A DNA stretch of 24,718 nucleotides from RUG14300 sp964561145 (lineage in GTDB: Bacteria > Bacillota > Clostridia > Christensenellales > CAG-1252): positions 1 to 24,718 of the forward strand of contig CAZLNZ010000026.1 in assembly GCA_964561145.1 (NCBI GenBank), given 5' to 3'. Every line of letters starts with the position of its first letter. The stretch's first letter is position 1. The notes beneath the pieces were generated by a model that saw only the letters and a list, made by a program, of their open reading frames with translations, ran no database searches and was not told the origin of the DNA. The translations under genes and the position numbers were made by a program. Below, piece after piece: positions 1-7,488 of the stretch.

Positions 1-278
1 CTCAAATGCTTTATGCAAATGGTAATAAATTGTTTTATTATACATTCCCGAAAGAAAATTCTAGTCATAATTATGAAGTTGATTTCTTGATTGCAAAACG
101 AAATAAAGTATGTCCTATTGAAGTTAAATCATCGGGTTATAAAACTCATGCGTCAATAGATGCATTTGTAGATAAGTTTTCAGGAAAAACAGGTCAAAGA
201 TATTTGGTGTACACAAAAGATTTGCGAAAAGACGGAGAACTTCTTTGTATACCGATTTATATGACGATGTTTTTGTAG
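1..278 (+). CDS. C-terminal fragment of DUF4143-type AAA ATPase
   Basis: The reading frame is open to the left edge, so only about the last 92 residues are present and the true start lies outside the window. The visible part contains EVDFLI, then IEVKSS about a dozen residues later. That is the D-x(n)-ExK arrangement of the nuclease-like DUF4143 domain that ends a large family of AAA ATPases (the 'ATP-binding protein, DUF4143' group). The family is widespread, often in many copies per genome, and its cellular role is not settled. The ATPase domain cannot be checked here. A stand-alone restriction-like nuclease tail is the main alternative. Confidence 0.7.
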   Translation, partial: QMLYANGNKLFYYTFPKENSSHNYEVDFLIAKRNKVCPIEVKSSGYKTHASIDAFVDKFSGKTGQRYLVYTKDLRKDGELLCIPIYMTMFL

Positions 279-386
279 AACCACAGAATCACAATACCGA
301 TTGACCGGATAATTGCTGTTTATGCTCAGAATATTTCTTATGACTCGGTGAATATCGGTATTAAATAAAAATTTCAGGAGGAGAGT

Positions 387-748
387 ATGAAATACAAAGG
401 AACGCTTATTGTTGTAAAAGATTGTAACCGTGCCCTAACATTTTATCGTGATATGTTTGGTTTTCAACAGCTTCAAGACAACGATGGGAATATGGAATTG
501 ACAAACAACTTGTATTTGCAGGAATCTGGTTACCGGGAACAATTCACGAAAAAAGCGTGACTTCAAACAGTAACCAATCCGAATTATATTTTGAAGAGTC
601 CGATATAGAAAAATTCGTGGCACGACTTGAGATGCTCTACCCGAAAACCGAAAATGTCAATCGTTTGATGACACACAGTTGGGGACAAAAGGTTGTCAGA
701 TTTTATGATCCTGACGGCAATCTGATTGAAGTCGGAACTCCGGTATAA
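387..748 (+). pseudogene. VOC/glyoxalase-family protein, frameshifted
   Basis: A strong ribosome site (AGGAGGAG, 377-384) precedes ATG 387. The first frame reads MKYKGTLIVVKDCNRALTFY, a typical start for a small vicinal-oxygen-chelate (glyoxalase/bleomycin-resistance) protein, and stops at TGA 558-560. The rest of the fold continues one base back: SNSNQSELYFEE, then HSWGQKVVRFYDPDGNLIEV to TAA 748. The break falls in a run of six A (549-554). One extra A, or a -1 slip there, gives a continuous protein of about 120 residues, the normal family length. Substrate unknown; family members act in metalloenzyme chemistry or drug binding. It may be a real pseudogene, an assembly error, or slippage-dependent expression. 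Confidence 0.75.
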
Positions 749-891
749 CATATTCGACAAATTCATATTTATAGGTGTACGCAAAAATTCAAGAGTGTTC
801 GAAAATTGTATCAAAATCGGTAGTGATACACATAAGACAATCAAAGGGGTGTCACCAAAAATGTAGGACTTTTTTTAGTATGGCGGGCATA

Positions 892-920
892 TTGATTATT
901 TTCGAATTTCGCGGTATAAT
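892..920 (+). promoter_or_regulatory. Sigma-A-type promoter for the HD-domain gene
   Basis: TTGATT (892-897), a 17-nt spacer and TATAAT (915-920), about 44 nt upstream of the chosen start at 964. The rest of the 749-963 gap shows no gene I can support. A T-run at 870-877 follows a weak GGTGTCACC pairing, too short to call a terminator. Confidence 0.7.
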
Positions 921-963
921 TAATCCAACAAAAAACAATATTATGGAGAGGATAATTAGACAT

Positions 964-1596
964 ATGATAGATCGTGCGATGTTATTTGCTAAGGAACTAT
1001 TAGAGAATGAGTTTAGCGGACACGACTATTTTCATACCCTTCGTGTTTTCAAAATGGCAACGTTTATTGCCATAGAAGAGCATGCCGATTTGGAAACAGT
1101 GCAGCTTGCGGCGATTTTGCATGACGTTGATGACAGAAAGTTGTTCCCGAAGACTTGTTCAGATCAAAGAAATGCAAAGACCTTTTTATTGGCAAATGGA
1201 GTGGAGACATCAAATATTGATAAGATATGCAAAATAATCCGTGAGGTTTCATATATGGGCTCCGATTCGGTTACTCCCGAAACTCTCGAGGGGAAATGTG
1301 TGCAGGATGCCGATAGATTGGATGCGATAGGAGCAATAGGAATAGCGCGAGCTTTTGCATATGGCGGAAATCATAATAGGTTGATGCACCATCCCGACAT
1401 TAAGCCTAATATGACTATGAATGCCGAAGAGTATATAAAAAACCAATCGACAACCCTTAATCATTTCCATGAAAAGCTATTTCGGCTTCCTGATTTGATG
1501 AATACCGATTCAGCTAAAAGGATCGCGATGCATAGGGCGGATTATATGCATAAATTTGTTTCGGAATTTATGGAGGAATGGGACGGCTTAAACTAG
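964..1596 (+). CDS. HD-domain phosphohydrolase, YedJ-like
   Basis: A 210-residue cytoplasmic protein with the metal-binding HD signature: H24 in SGHDYFHTLRV, H53-D54 in AAILHDVDD, and the distal aspartates in QDADRLDAIGAIG (D115, D117). This pattern matches the COG1418/YedJ-type HD hydrolases, presumed nucleotide or phosphoester hydrolases; the substrate is unknown. I chose ATG 964 because family members begin just before the 'AKELL...SGHD' helix. An in-frame ATG at 943 is possible, but the GGAGAGG at 945-951 would then lie inside the gene. The promoter at 892-920 fits either start. It appears to be a single-gene unit. Confidence 0.8.
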   Translation: MIDRAMLFAKELLENEFSGHDYFHTLRVFKMATFIAIEEHADLETVQLAAILHDVDDRKLFPKTCSDQRNAKTFLLANGVETSNIDKICKIIREVSYMGSDSVTPETLEGKCVQDADRLDAIGAIGIARAFAYGGNHNRLMHHPDIKPNMTMNAEEYIKNQSTTLNHFHEKLFRLPDLMNTDSAKRIAMHRADYMHKFVSEFMEEWDGLN

Positions 1597-1743
1597 ATCC
1601 GGACGGGAGAAATCTTATATTCAACTAAGGTACGGGCTTACAGCTTGTTTTTTATATAATTTTCTGCAATCTCTATGAAAGTTGTTTTGAGAAACATCTG
1701 CCTAAATTATTATAGAAAATGCCGGAAAATAAAAAAATCAACA

Positions 1744-1772
1744 TTGACATATCGTATAAATGCGGCTATAAT
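1744..1772 (+). promoter_or_regulatory. Consensus promoter for the VWA gene
   Basis: TTGACA (1744-1749), exactly 17 nt, then TATAAT (1767-1772): a perfect vegetative promoter 46 nt before the VWA start. This predicts strong constitutive transcription. In the rest of the 1597-1818 gap I see only an A/T-rich stretch with a T-run near 1648 and no clear hairpin. Confidence 0.85.
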
Positions 1773-1818
1773 AGGTATAGTAGCCGAAAGGAAAAAAATA
1801 AAACGGAGGTAATAATCC

Positions 1819-2553
1819 ATGGCTGGTAATTACATTGGTTATAAAATGGACATAGTATTCTGTATTGACAATACGTATAGTATGTATCCTTGTATCAACG
1901 AGATCAAAGACAAGGCAAAACATTTCAGTGATATTTGTCGTAGAACCTTTGAAAACGGTAACAAGCCTATTTCTCAATTGAGAGTTAAGGTTGTTGAATT
2001 CGGTGACTTCGCATCTGACGGTCCTACCGCAATAATGGAGCACGGATTCTATACCCTTCCCGATCAAAATGCAGAATTTGAGGCAGCAATCAACAGCATT
2101 TCTCTAGTTAACGAGGATGGCACTCCCAAAGGCGGAGATATTCCCGAGAACGGCTGGGAGGCAGTAGTTACCGCTATGCGTTCTGATTGGACTCCTATTG
2201 ATACAAGAGCAGGTGAAAAAGGCAGACACATTATTTGCGTTCTTACCGATGCACCGCCCCTTGAACTTGGTGCTAGACAAGGCTGTATCGGATATCCCGA
2301 TAATATGCCCGGCAGTACAGATGAGTTGTTTGATATCTGGGAGGGTGGCACACAAGAGTTCGCAACAGCACTCCATCCTAACTATAAGCGTTTAGTAGTA
2401 TTTGGACCTGCTGACGAAGAGAACGGAAACTCTTGGGCTCAACTCGGAGATCTCTGCGATGCTAAGATTCTCTTTACAGAGGTTAATGCTGCAGCCGGTT
2501 TAAGAGATGTTGATATGGAAGGTATCACCAACGAAATCCTTGCATCTTGCTAA
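1819..2553 (+). CDS. Stand-alone VWA-domain protein
   Basis: A 244-residue protein with no signal peptide or membrane segment, so probably cytoplasmic. It is essentially one von Willebrand factor A domain. The first strand, MDIVFCIDNTYSM, holds a MIDAS loop of the form D17-x-T19-x-S21, and the later metal aspartate is D144 in VLTDAPP. Start ATG 1819 follows GGAGGT at 1804-1809. VWA domains bind ligands through a divalent metal and usually work with a partner (MoxR ATPase, tellurium/stress proteins or phosphatases), but no such partner sits beside it. It is a monocistronic unit between a consensus promoter and a strong terminator, which suggests abundant expression. Role unknown. Confidence 0.8.
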   Translation: MAGNYIGYKMDIVFCIDNTYSMYPCINEIKDKAKHFSDICRRTFENGNKPISQLRVKVVEFGDFASDGPTAIMEHGFYTLPDQNAEFEAAINSISLVNEDGTPKGGDIPENGWEAVVTAMRSDWTPIDTRAGEKGRHIICVLTDAPPLELGARQGCIGYPDNMPGSTDELFDIWEGGTQEFATALHPNYKRLVVFGPADEENGNSWAQLGDLCDAKILFTEVNAAAGLRDVDMEGITNEILASC

Positions 2554-2573
2554 TTATTAATTGTAATGAAAAA

Positions 2574-2604
2574 AAATGCCTTGCCTCGAGCAGGGCATTT
2601 TTTT
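2574..2604 (+). terminator. Intrinsic terminator after VWA gene
   Basis: An 11-bp stem (AAATGCCTTGC / GCAGGGCATTT, one G-T pair) with loop CTCGA, followed by a T-run ending near 2604. The A-run on the 5' side makes it potentially active in both directions. Confidence 0.9.
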
Positions 2605-2853
2605 CACGACATAATAGAGTTTTACCGCTGTATCTACAGTGTTACATTGCATTGTTTTGCTGTAAAGCAATTGTTGACCATATTATCGTTTTGATTTGAG
2701 GGATAATTAATGGAGTTACCCTTCGAAGTCAAATAAAATAAATCGTAAATTCTCAAAGTAAAATAAATAATTAGTTTTGGTTGACAGTAATTCTTTTTGG
2801 GTATATAATTATCAATGCATTAATACTAGCGATGCAAAATAGGAGAAAATAAA
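2605..2853 (+). promoter_or_regulatory. Upstream region and promoter of rpmE
   Basis: The gap between the VWA terminator and rpmE. A perfect promoter lies at 2781-2809: TTGACA, 17 nt, TATAAT. The ATG of rpmE is 44 nt further on, with AGGAGA as ribosome site. Between 2605 and 2780 I see no gene, only A/T-rich sequence with a small TTGC/GCAA stem-loop near 2658-2672. Some L31 genes are controlled by zinc (Zur) or by the protein itself, but I see no clear palindromic operator here. Confidence 0.75.
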
Positions 2854-3060
2854 ATGAAAAAAGACACCCATCCCAATTATAAGACAGTTACAGTAACCTG
2901 TGCTTGCGGCGAGACTTTTTTGACCGGTACAACTAAAAATGTTACCGAGCTTCGTGTTGATATCTGCAGCAAGTGCCATCCTTATTATACCGGAAAGCAA
3001 AAAGCGGTAGAAACCGGCGGACGTATCGGCAAGTTCAACAAGCGTTACAATCGCGGCTAA
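2854..3060 (+). CDS. rpmE: 50S ribosomal protein L31, zinc-binding type
   Basis: A 68-residue protein beginning MKKDTHPNYKTVTVTCACGE and ending in a basic tail, standard for bacterial L31. It has the four zinc cysteines of the 'C+' form: C16 and C18 (CAC) and C38 and C41 (CSKCHPYYTG). L31 sits in the central protuberance bridging the 50S and 30S subunits. The gene has its own consensus promoter and its own terminator, and is followed by yqhQ-prmC and prfA, a translation-related gene order common in Firmicutes. No cysteine-less paralogue is in the window. Confidence 0.97.
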   Translation: MKKDTHPNYKTVTVTCACGETFLTGTTKNVTELRVDICSKCHPYYTGKQKAVETGGRIGKFNKRYNRG

Positions 3061-3074
3061 ATTTGTTTATTATT

Positions 3075-3115
3075 GATAGCACGTCGCCTTTTTTAGGTTG
3101 CGTGCTATCTTTTTT
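3075..3115 (+). terminator. Terminator between rpmE and yqhQ-prmC
   Basis: A 9-bp perfect outer stem (GATAGCACG / CGTGCTATC), extended inward by weaker pairs, then TTTTTT at 3110-3115. The downstream gene starts only 6 nt after the T-run, so the structure may act as an attenuator or partial terminator rather than a full stop. Confidence 0.85.
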
Positions 3116-3121
3116 ATCATT

Positions 3122-4924
3122 ATGGCTAAAAAATTTGTATCAAAAATAGGTGGACAAGCAGTATTAGAGGGCGTCATGATGCGTGGCGTTTCCAGTTATG
3201 CTACTGCTGTTAGAGAGTCGGATGGTGAAATCGCCGTCGAATCGGGCAGATTAAAGCCATCGAGTAAGGTTTCTAAGATTCCCGTTTTAAGGGGAATAAT
3301 TAATTTTTTCAACATGTTGATTTTCGGAATGAAAATCACGATGCGTTCTGCCGAGGTGTTTAGCGGAGAACTCGAAGAAGAGGAACCTTCCAAATTTGAA
3401 AAATGGTTAGCAAAGACCTTCCACATAGACGTTATGACCGTTGCTATGGTGATAGGTGTTGTTTTAGGTCTAGGATTGTCCGTTCTTCTTTTCTTTATGC
3501 TTCCTACTTGGATAACGGGTTGGATTACGCAACTTGCAGGAAAGGAGATTGCCGCCATTTGGTTTAATCTTCTCGAGGGAGTTGTTCGTATAGCTATATT
3601 TGTTGGCTATATGTTGCTGACCTCTCTTATGAAAGATATTCGCAGACTTTATCAATATCATGGAGCGGAGCATAAGACTATAGCCTGTTTTGAACACGGC
3701 TTACCTCTAACTGTTGAAAATGCAAAGAAAATGAGTAAGCATCACGATAGATGCGGAACAAATTTTATTGTGATTGTTATGATTATCTCAATATTGATGT
3801 TCTCCCTTATCGAATGGCTTCTTAGTCTTTGCGGTTTTGTCATAAATGATCTGGTGTATAGCCAACCTGTTAAGCGTCTTATCAGAATTGCAATTAAGCT
3901 TGCAATGCTTCCCCTTATAGCAGGTATTTCCTATGAGGTTCTCAAGTTCTTGGCGAAGTTCGACAACTGGTTTTCTAAGGCACTAAAAGCTCCGGGAATG
4001 CTTATCCAGCATATAACCACAAGAGAGCCTGAAGATGATATGCTAGAAGTAGCGATAAAGGCATTTGAAACCGTTCAATTATTGGATGCCGATCCTACGC
4101 TAGAGACGGAAAAGTTTCCTCTTGTCAAATCTTATGCCAATTTGCGTGAGAAGGTATTATCGTATCTCTCAAAAGTCGATGAAAGTGAGGCTAAAGCCGA
4201 TTGGATATTCACAGAGGTTCTGGGTGTTAAACGTAGTGAACTTGCTATACTTAAGACCGTTACAATGGAACAGAATAATAAGATACTTTCTTGTGCCAAG
4301 AGGGTTGCAAACGGAGAGCCGCTGCAATACGTGTTTGAAAAAGCATATTTTTATGGTAGAGAGTTCTATGTGAACGACGAGGTTCTTATTCCGAGGCAAG
4401 ATACGGAGGTATTGGTCGAAAAGGCTCTTGACTATGTCAAAGAGGATTCTAAAGTTTTAGATATCTGTACGGGGTCCGGCTGTATCGGTATTACAATAGC
4501 CCTGGAAAAGAATATTAATGTTACCTTGTCAGATGTAAGCAAAGGTGCCTTGAATGTTGCCAAAGGCAATGCTCATACGCTTGGTGCTAAAGTCGATATT
4601 GTAGAATCCGATATGTTCAAAAGTATAAATGGAATTTACGACGTCATCCTTGCTAATCCTCCTTATATATCAGAGCACGATATGGAGAAACTTCCTGCCG
4701 ATGTTAAAAAAGAGCCTCGTTTGGCACTATATGGCGGAAAAGACGGATTGGATTATTATAGAATAATAGCAGCCACTGCCCCCTTATCTGAAAACGGCGT
4801 TCTCGTTATGGAAATAGGTGATGAGGAATCGGATGATATCAAGGAGATATTTACAGGCTTTGAAATCGAGGTAATTAAGGATTATAACGACAAGGATAGA
4901 GTAGTAATAGCAAAAAGGAATTAA
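3122..4924 (+). CDS. prmC: YqhQ (DUF1385)-PrmC fusion; release-factor methyltransferase
   Basis: A 600-residue two-domain protein. Residues 1 to about 320 are a YqhQ/DUF1385 membrane domain: IGGQAVLEGVMMRG near the N-terminus, the YHGAEHKTI motif and several hydrophobic segments; its biochemical role is unknown. From about residue 330 follows a complete PrmC/HemK methyltransferase with its helical N-domain, the SAM site DICTGSG (447-453) and NPPY (512-515). PrmC methylates the GGQ glutamine of release factors, and prfA follows 5 nt downstream. The two domains are usually separate adjacent genes, so this is a fusion of neighbours that would tether PrmC to the membrane. Start ATG 3122 matches the family N-terminus but has no Shine-Dalgarno site; the earlier in-frame start at 3098 lies inside the terminator hairpin. 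Confidence 0.92.
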   Translation: MAKKFVSKIGGQAVLEGVMMRGVSSYATAVRESDGEIAVESGRLKPSSKVSKIPVLRGIINFFNMLIFGMKITMRSAEVFSGELEEEEPSKFEKWLAKTFHIDVMTVAMVIGVVLGLGLSVLLFFMLPTWITGWITQLAGKEIAAIWFNLLEGVVRIAIFVGYMLLTSLMKDIRRLYQYHGAEHKTIACFEHGLPLTVENAKKMSKHHDRCGTNFIVIVMIISILMFSLIEWLLSLCGFVINDLVYSQPVKRLIRIAIKLAMLPLIAGISYEVLKFLAKFDNWFSKALKAPGMLIQHITTREPEDDMLEVAIKAFETVQLLDADPTLETEKFPLVKSYANLREKVLSYLSKVDESEAKADWIFTEVLGVKRSELAILKTVTMEQNNKILSCAKRVANGEPLQYVFEKAYFYGREFYVNDEVLIPRQDTEVLVEKALDYVKEDSKVLDICTGSGCIGITIALEKNINVTLSDVSKGALNVAKGNAHTLGAKVDIVESDMFKSINGIYDVILANPPYISEHDMEKLPADVKKEPRLALYGGKDGLDYYRIIAATAPLSENGVLVMEIGDEESDDIKEIFTGFEIEVIKDYNDKDRVVIAKRN

Positions 4925-4929
4925 TAAGT

Positions 4930-6003
4930 ATGTTTGAAAAGTTAGCTTCATTACAAGATAAATATAACGAAATAGGAGAACAGCTTGCGGATCCCGGCAT
5001 TATAAGTGATAGGGAGAAGTACCAAAAGTTAGGAAAGGAGTATTCCGAGGTCGGAGAGCTCCTTGCAGTCTACAATGAGTATCTTTCACGTGAAGAGGCT
5101 GTTCGAGAGTACAAAGATATCATATATGCCGGAGAGGATGCGGAGCTTGTTGAGCTTGCCAAGGAAGAGTTGGCGGGGGCGGAAGAGGAGCTTGCCAAGG
5201 CAATTGACAAATTGAAGCACCAATTGTTACCCAAGGACCCTAATGACGACAAAAACGTTATTATCGAAATTCGTTCGGGTGCAGGTGGTGACGAGGCAGC
5301 ATTGTTCGGATATGAACTATTGCGTATGTATAAGCGTTTTTCCGAGCGTATGCGTTGGAATATGGAGGAGGTAGAGATGAATCTTACCGACCTTGGTGGC
5401 GTAAACAAAGTTGTAGTCATGATTTCCGGAAAAGGTGCCTATTCTAAGTTGAAATTCGAATCGGGAACGCACAGAGTACAACGTGTTCCTGCTACGGAAT
5501 CGCAGGGAAGAATACATACTTCTACCGCAACGGTCGCAGTACTTCCGGAAGCGGAGGATGTTGACGTAAAGTTGGATATGAACGATGTTAAAATCGACAC
5601 GTATAGAGCCGGTGGTGCGGGCGGACAGTATGTAAACAGAACGGACTCCGCAGTAAGAATGACTCATATTCCTACGGGAATAGTGGTAACCTGTCAAGAT
5701 GAAAAATCGCAACTCAAAAATCGTGAAAAGGCGGTTAAGGTTTTAAAAAGCCGTTTGTTAGAGTTCTATCAAAGTCAAGCAGATAAAGAATATGCGGCTA
5801 CAAGAAAATCCCAGGTCGGTACTGCCGATAGATCCGCAAAGATCCGTACCTATAACTTCCCGCAGGGACGTGTAACTGACCATAGAATCAATATGACCGT
5901 TTACAATCTCGAGCAGTTCCTCGACGGTGATATTAATGATATGATAGACGCCTTGGCTCTTGATGCAGAGAACAAACTGCTTCAAGAAAACGAAGATAAC
6001 TAA
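4930..6003 (+). CDS. prfA: Peptide chain release factor 1
   Basis: A 357-residue class-I release factor. The codon-recognition tripeptide is P187-A-T (RVPATESQGR), which defines RF1 (UAA/UAG) rather than RF2. The catalytic GGQ is at 231-233 (GAGGQYVNRTDSAV), the glutamine being the substrate of the upstream PrmC. Length is normal for the family. ATG 4930 lies 5 nt after the upstream stop, with AAAGGA (4914-4919) as ribosome site inside the end of prmC, so translation is probably coupled. Confidence 0.97.
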   Translation: MFEKLASLQDKYNEIGEQLADPGIISDREKYQKLGKEYSEVGELLAVYNEYLSREEAVREYKDIIYAGEDAELVELAKEELAGAEEELAKAIDKLKHQLLPKDPNDDKNVIIEIRSGAGGDEAALFGYELLRMYKRFSERMRWNMEEVEMNLTDLGGVNKVVVMISGKGAYSKLKFESGTHRVQRVPATESQGRIHTSTATVAVLPEAEDVDVKLDMNDVKIDTYRAGGAGGQYVNRTDSAVRMTHIPTGIVVTCQDEKSQLKNREKAVKVLKSRLLEFYQSQADKEYAATRKSQVGTADRSAKIRTYNFPQGRVTDHRINMTVYNLEQFLDGDINDMIDALALDAENKLLQENEDN

Positions 6004-6086
6004 TCATAAAATCACAGTGCGGTTTGTGGTTAAGAGTTAAACCTCTTTTCTGAAAAATGAACAGCACTTCGCTTTAAATGTAACCC

Positions 6087-6133
6087 AAAAGTGCATCCTT
6101 AAGTAATATTTTCAAGGGTGCACTTTTATTTTG
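6087..6133. terminator. Bidirectional terminator between converging genes
   Basis: A 14-bp stem (AAAAGTGCATCCTT, 6087-6100, with AAGGGTGCACTTTT, 6114-6127, one wobble pair) and a 13-nt loop. T-rich sequence follows on the plus side and a T-run is also read on the minus strand, so it can end both prfA and the minus-strand gene at 6151-6660. Confidence 0.85.
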
Positions 6134-6150
6134 AGCTTTCGGGATTATTT

Positions 6151-6660
6151 TCAACCAAGCCAGCTTCTTAACTCTTTTACCGATTCCGTCATAATCTCTT
6201 CGATATGCTCTGCAAGGTGAATAAGCTCTTGCGATACCGAGGAGGAGCAATTTAGATTTTTGCTAATCACCTCTAGTCCCATTGTCGTTCCTTTTATTAG
6301 CTGCTCCGCAACCCTTTCATCGGACCGTGTTCCCTTCATTCCCATTTTAATGGCACCCCGGTTTATTGCCTCGGTAACACTGGCAAGAATTTCTTCGTCT
6401 ATTCTCTTTTTTCTCATAAAATCCTCGGCTTGCGATTTAATTGCAAGATAGGTTTTTTGAAGGTCGTCAAGGTATTCTTGAAATTGCGGGCTTTGTACGT
6501 AATCTCTTGTTACGTCTATGGCTTGCGACCCCATTATAGCCGTTTTGAGGATGTCTCGAACCAGCACCTTGTCATCCTCTATGCAGGCGGTTTTGCTTCC
6601 TTTGTTGCAGCAGGAAGAGTCAGAGCAACAGCAATTGGAATTATTATCATCGTTATTCAT
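6151..6660 (-). CDS. Cysteine-rich N-terminus, all-helical protein of unknown function
   Basis: A 169-residue protein with a strong ribosome site (GGAGGA just upstream of the minus-strand ATG). Residues 1-26 are low-complexity, rich in Asn, Asp and Ser, and hold six cysteines (C10-C12, C17, C18, C26). From about residue 30 the protein is predicted helical with heptad-like spacing, including a conserved-looking INRGAIKMGMKGTRSDE segment and a GTTMGLEVISKNL helix. I do not recognise the family with confidence. The helical part recalls small four-helix-bundle (DUF2383/ferritin-like) or spore-associated proteins, but that is only an impression. The cysteine cluster could bind metal or form disulfides. 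No signal peptide. It stands alone. Confidence 0.7.
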   Translation of the reverse strand: MNNDDNNSNCCCSDSSCCNKGSKTACIEDDKVLVRDILKTAIMGSQAIDVTRDYVQSPQFQEYLDDLQKTYLAIKSQAEDFMRKKRIDEEILASVTEAINRGAIKMGMKGTRSDERVAEQLIKGTTMGLEVISKNLNCSSSVSQELIHLAEHIEEIMTESVKELRSWLG

Positions 6661-6783
6661 AAAAAGTCCTCCTTATATATTCATAATTAATTATTAACGA
6701 AGTCAGTTTTTTTCATACCCTAAAGATTGATTTTATTGCGAAAGAATAAAGGGATTTCGGTATGAAAGGCATTCAACAAAAAG

Positions 6784-6889
6784 TTTAGAAATACTAAATT
6801 TACAAAAGTTTAGTAATTTTAATCTTTTTATTTGACATTACTAATCATCGTTTATATAATTCCACTTATATAAGCTTCTCCTAAATTAG
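6784..6889 (+). promoter_or_regulatory. TTTAG/CTAAA inverted motifs around the regulator promoter
   Basis: TTTAGAAATACTAAA (6784-6798) is an inverted repeat of TTTAG with CTAAA. The direct copy AGTTTAG recurs at 6807-6813, and CTAAATTAG (6881-6889) forms another inverted pair just after the promoter. Such motifs flanking the promoter of an HTH regulator are candidate autoregulatory operators. The region is A/T-rich, so chance is a real alternative. Confidence 0.35.
6832..6860 (+). promoter_or_regulatory. Promoter of the XRE-cupin/pot operon
   Basis: TTGACA (6832-6837), 17 nt, TATAAT (6855-6860), about 60 nt upstream of the regulator start. No other promoter is obvious before potA, so it probably drives the regulator and possibly potABCD through the 32-nt gap. 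Confidence 0.85.
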
Positions 6890-6922
6890 ACATTTTTCGA
6901 TGGAGAGGTGAAGGAGATTATT

Positions 6923-7456
6923 ATGGATATAGGTCAAAAACTAAGAGCTTGCAGACTGCAGCTGGGTTTAACTCAGGAGGAGCTGGCTAGCCGTTGCGAC
7001 CTTACTAAGGGTTACATAAGTCAGCTTGAGAACGATATTTGTTCCCCCTCTATAGCCACGTTAGAGGATATACTCAACGTATTGGGTGTGGCACTTCCGC
7101 AGTTTTTTGCGGAGCAAAAGGAAGAGAAAATCGTTTTTAATAATCAAGATTACGTAACATCCCCTAACGGAGACGGCAGCGTAACCTGGTTAGTTCCAAA
7201 TTCTCAAAAAAATGAAATGGAGCCAATACTATTAGTGCTTCCCGTCAATGGCAGCTCCGATATTCGATACCCCTTTGTAGGGCAAGAGTTCGGATATGTA
7301 TTGGACGGGAAAATAATGATTAGCGTTTGCGATTTTGCCTACAAGGCAAAGAAGGGTGAATCCTTTTATCTGAACGGGGACAAGGAACATAAAATCGTAA
7401 ACATCGGTACAAAGGAAGCAAAAATCCTTTGGATCGCAACACCTAGCAATTTTTAA
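6923..7456 (+). CDS. XRE-family regulator with C-terminal cupin (polyamine-type)
   Basis: A 177-residue cytoplasmic regulator. Residues 1 to about 60 form an XRE/Cro helix-turn-helix (RLQLGLTQEELASRCDLTKG then QLENDICSPS). Residues of about 95-175 form a single cupin barrel (GQEFGYVLDGKIMI, AKKGESFYLNGDKEHKI). HTH-cupin proteins of this layout (PuuR-like) sense small molecules. Placement directly ahead of potABCD points to polyamine-responsive control of uptake, which is inference. ATG 6923 is preferred over GTG 6908 because AAGGAGAT (6911-6918) sits at proper distance before it. The flanking TTTAG motifs could be its operators. Confidence 0.9.
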   Translation: MDIGQKLRACRLQLGLTQEELASRCDLTKGYISQLENDICSPSIATLEDILNVLGVALPQFFAEQKEEKIVFNNQDYVTSPNGDGSVTWLVPNSQKNEMEPILLVLPVNGSSDIRYPFVGQEFGYVLDGKIMISVCDFAYKAKKGESFYLNGDKEHKIVNIGTKEAKILWIATPSNF

Positions 7457-7488
7457 TTAAGATAAATATTTCCACACGGAGGTAACCT

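Noticed and set aside
293..362. Inverted repeat AATACCGAT / ATCGGTATT before the glyoxalase gene
   Set aside because: The 52-nt gap and absence of a T-run make it unconvincing as terminator or riboswitch.
3098..3121. Upstream in-frame TTG start for the YqhQ-PrmC fusion
   Set aside because: It lies in the terminator hairpin and adds residues not typical of the family; ATG 3122 fits better.
5070..5712. Minus-strand frames opposite prfA
   Set aside because: Ser- and Arg-rich shadow translations typical of antisense frames.
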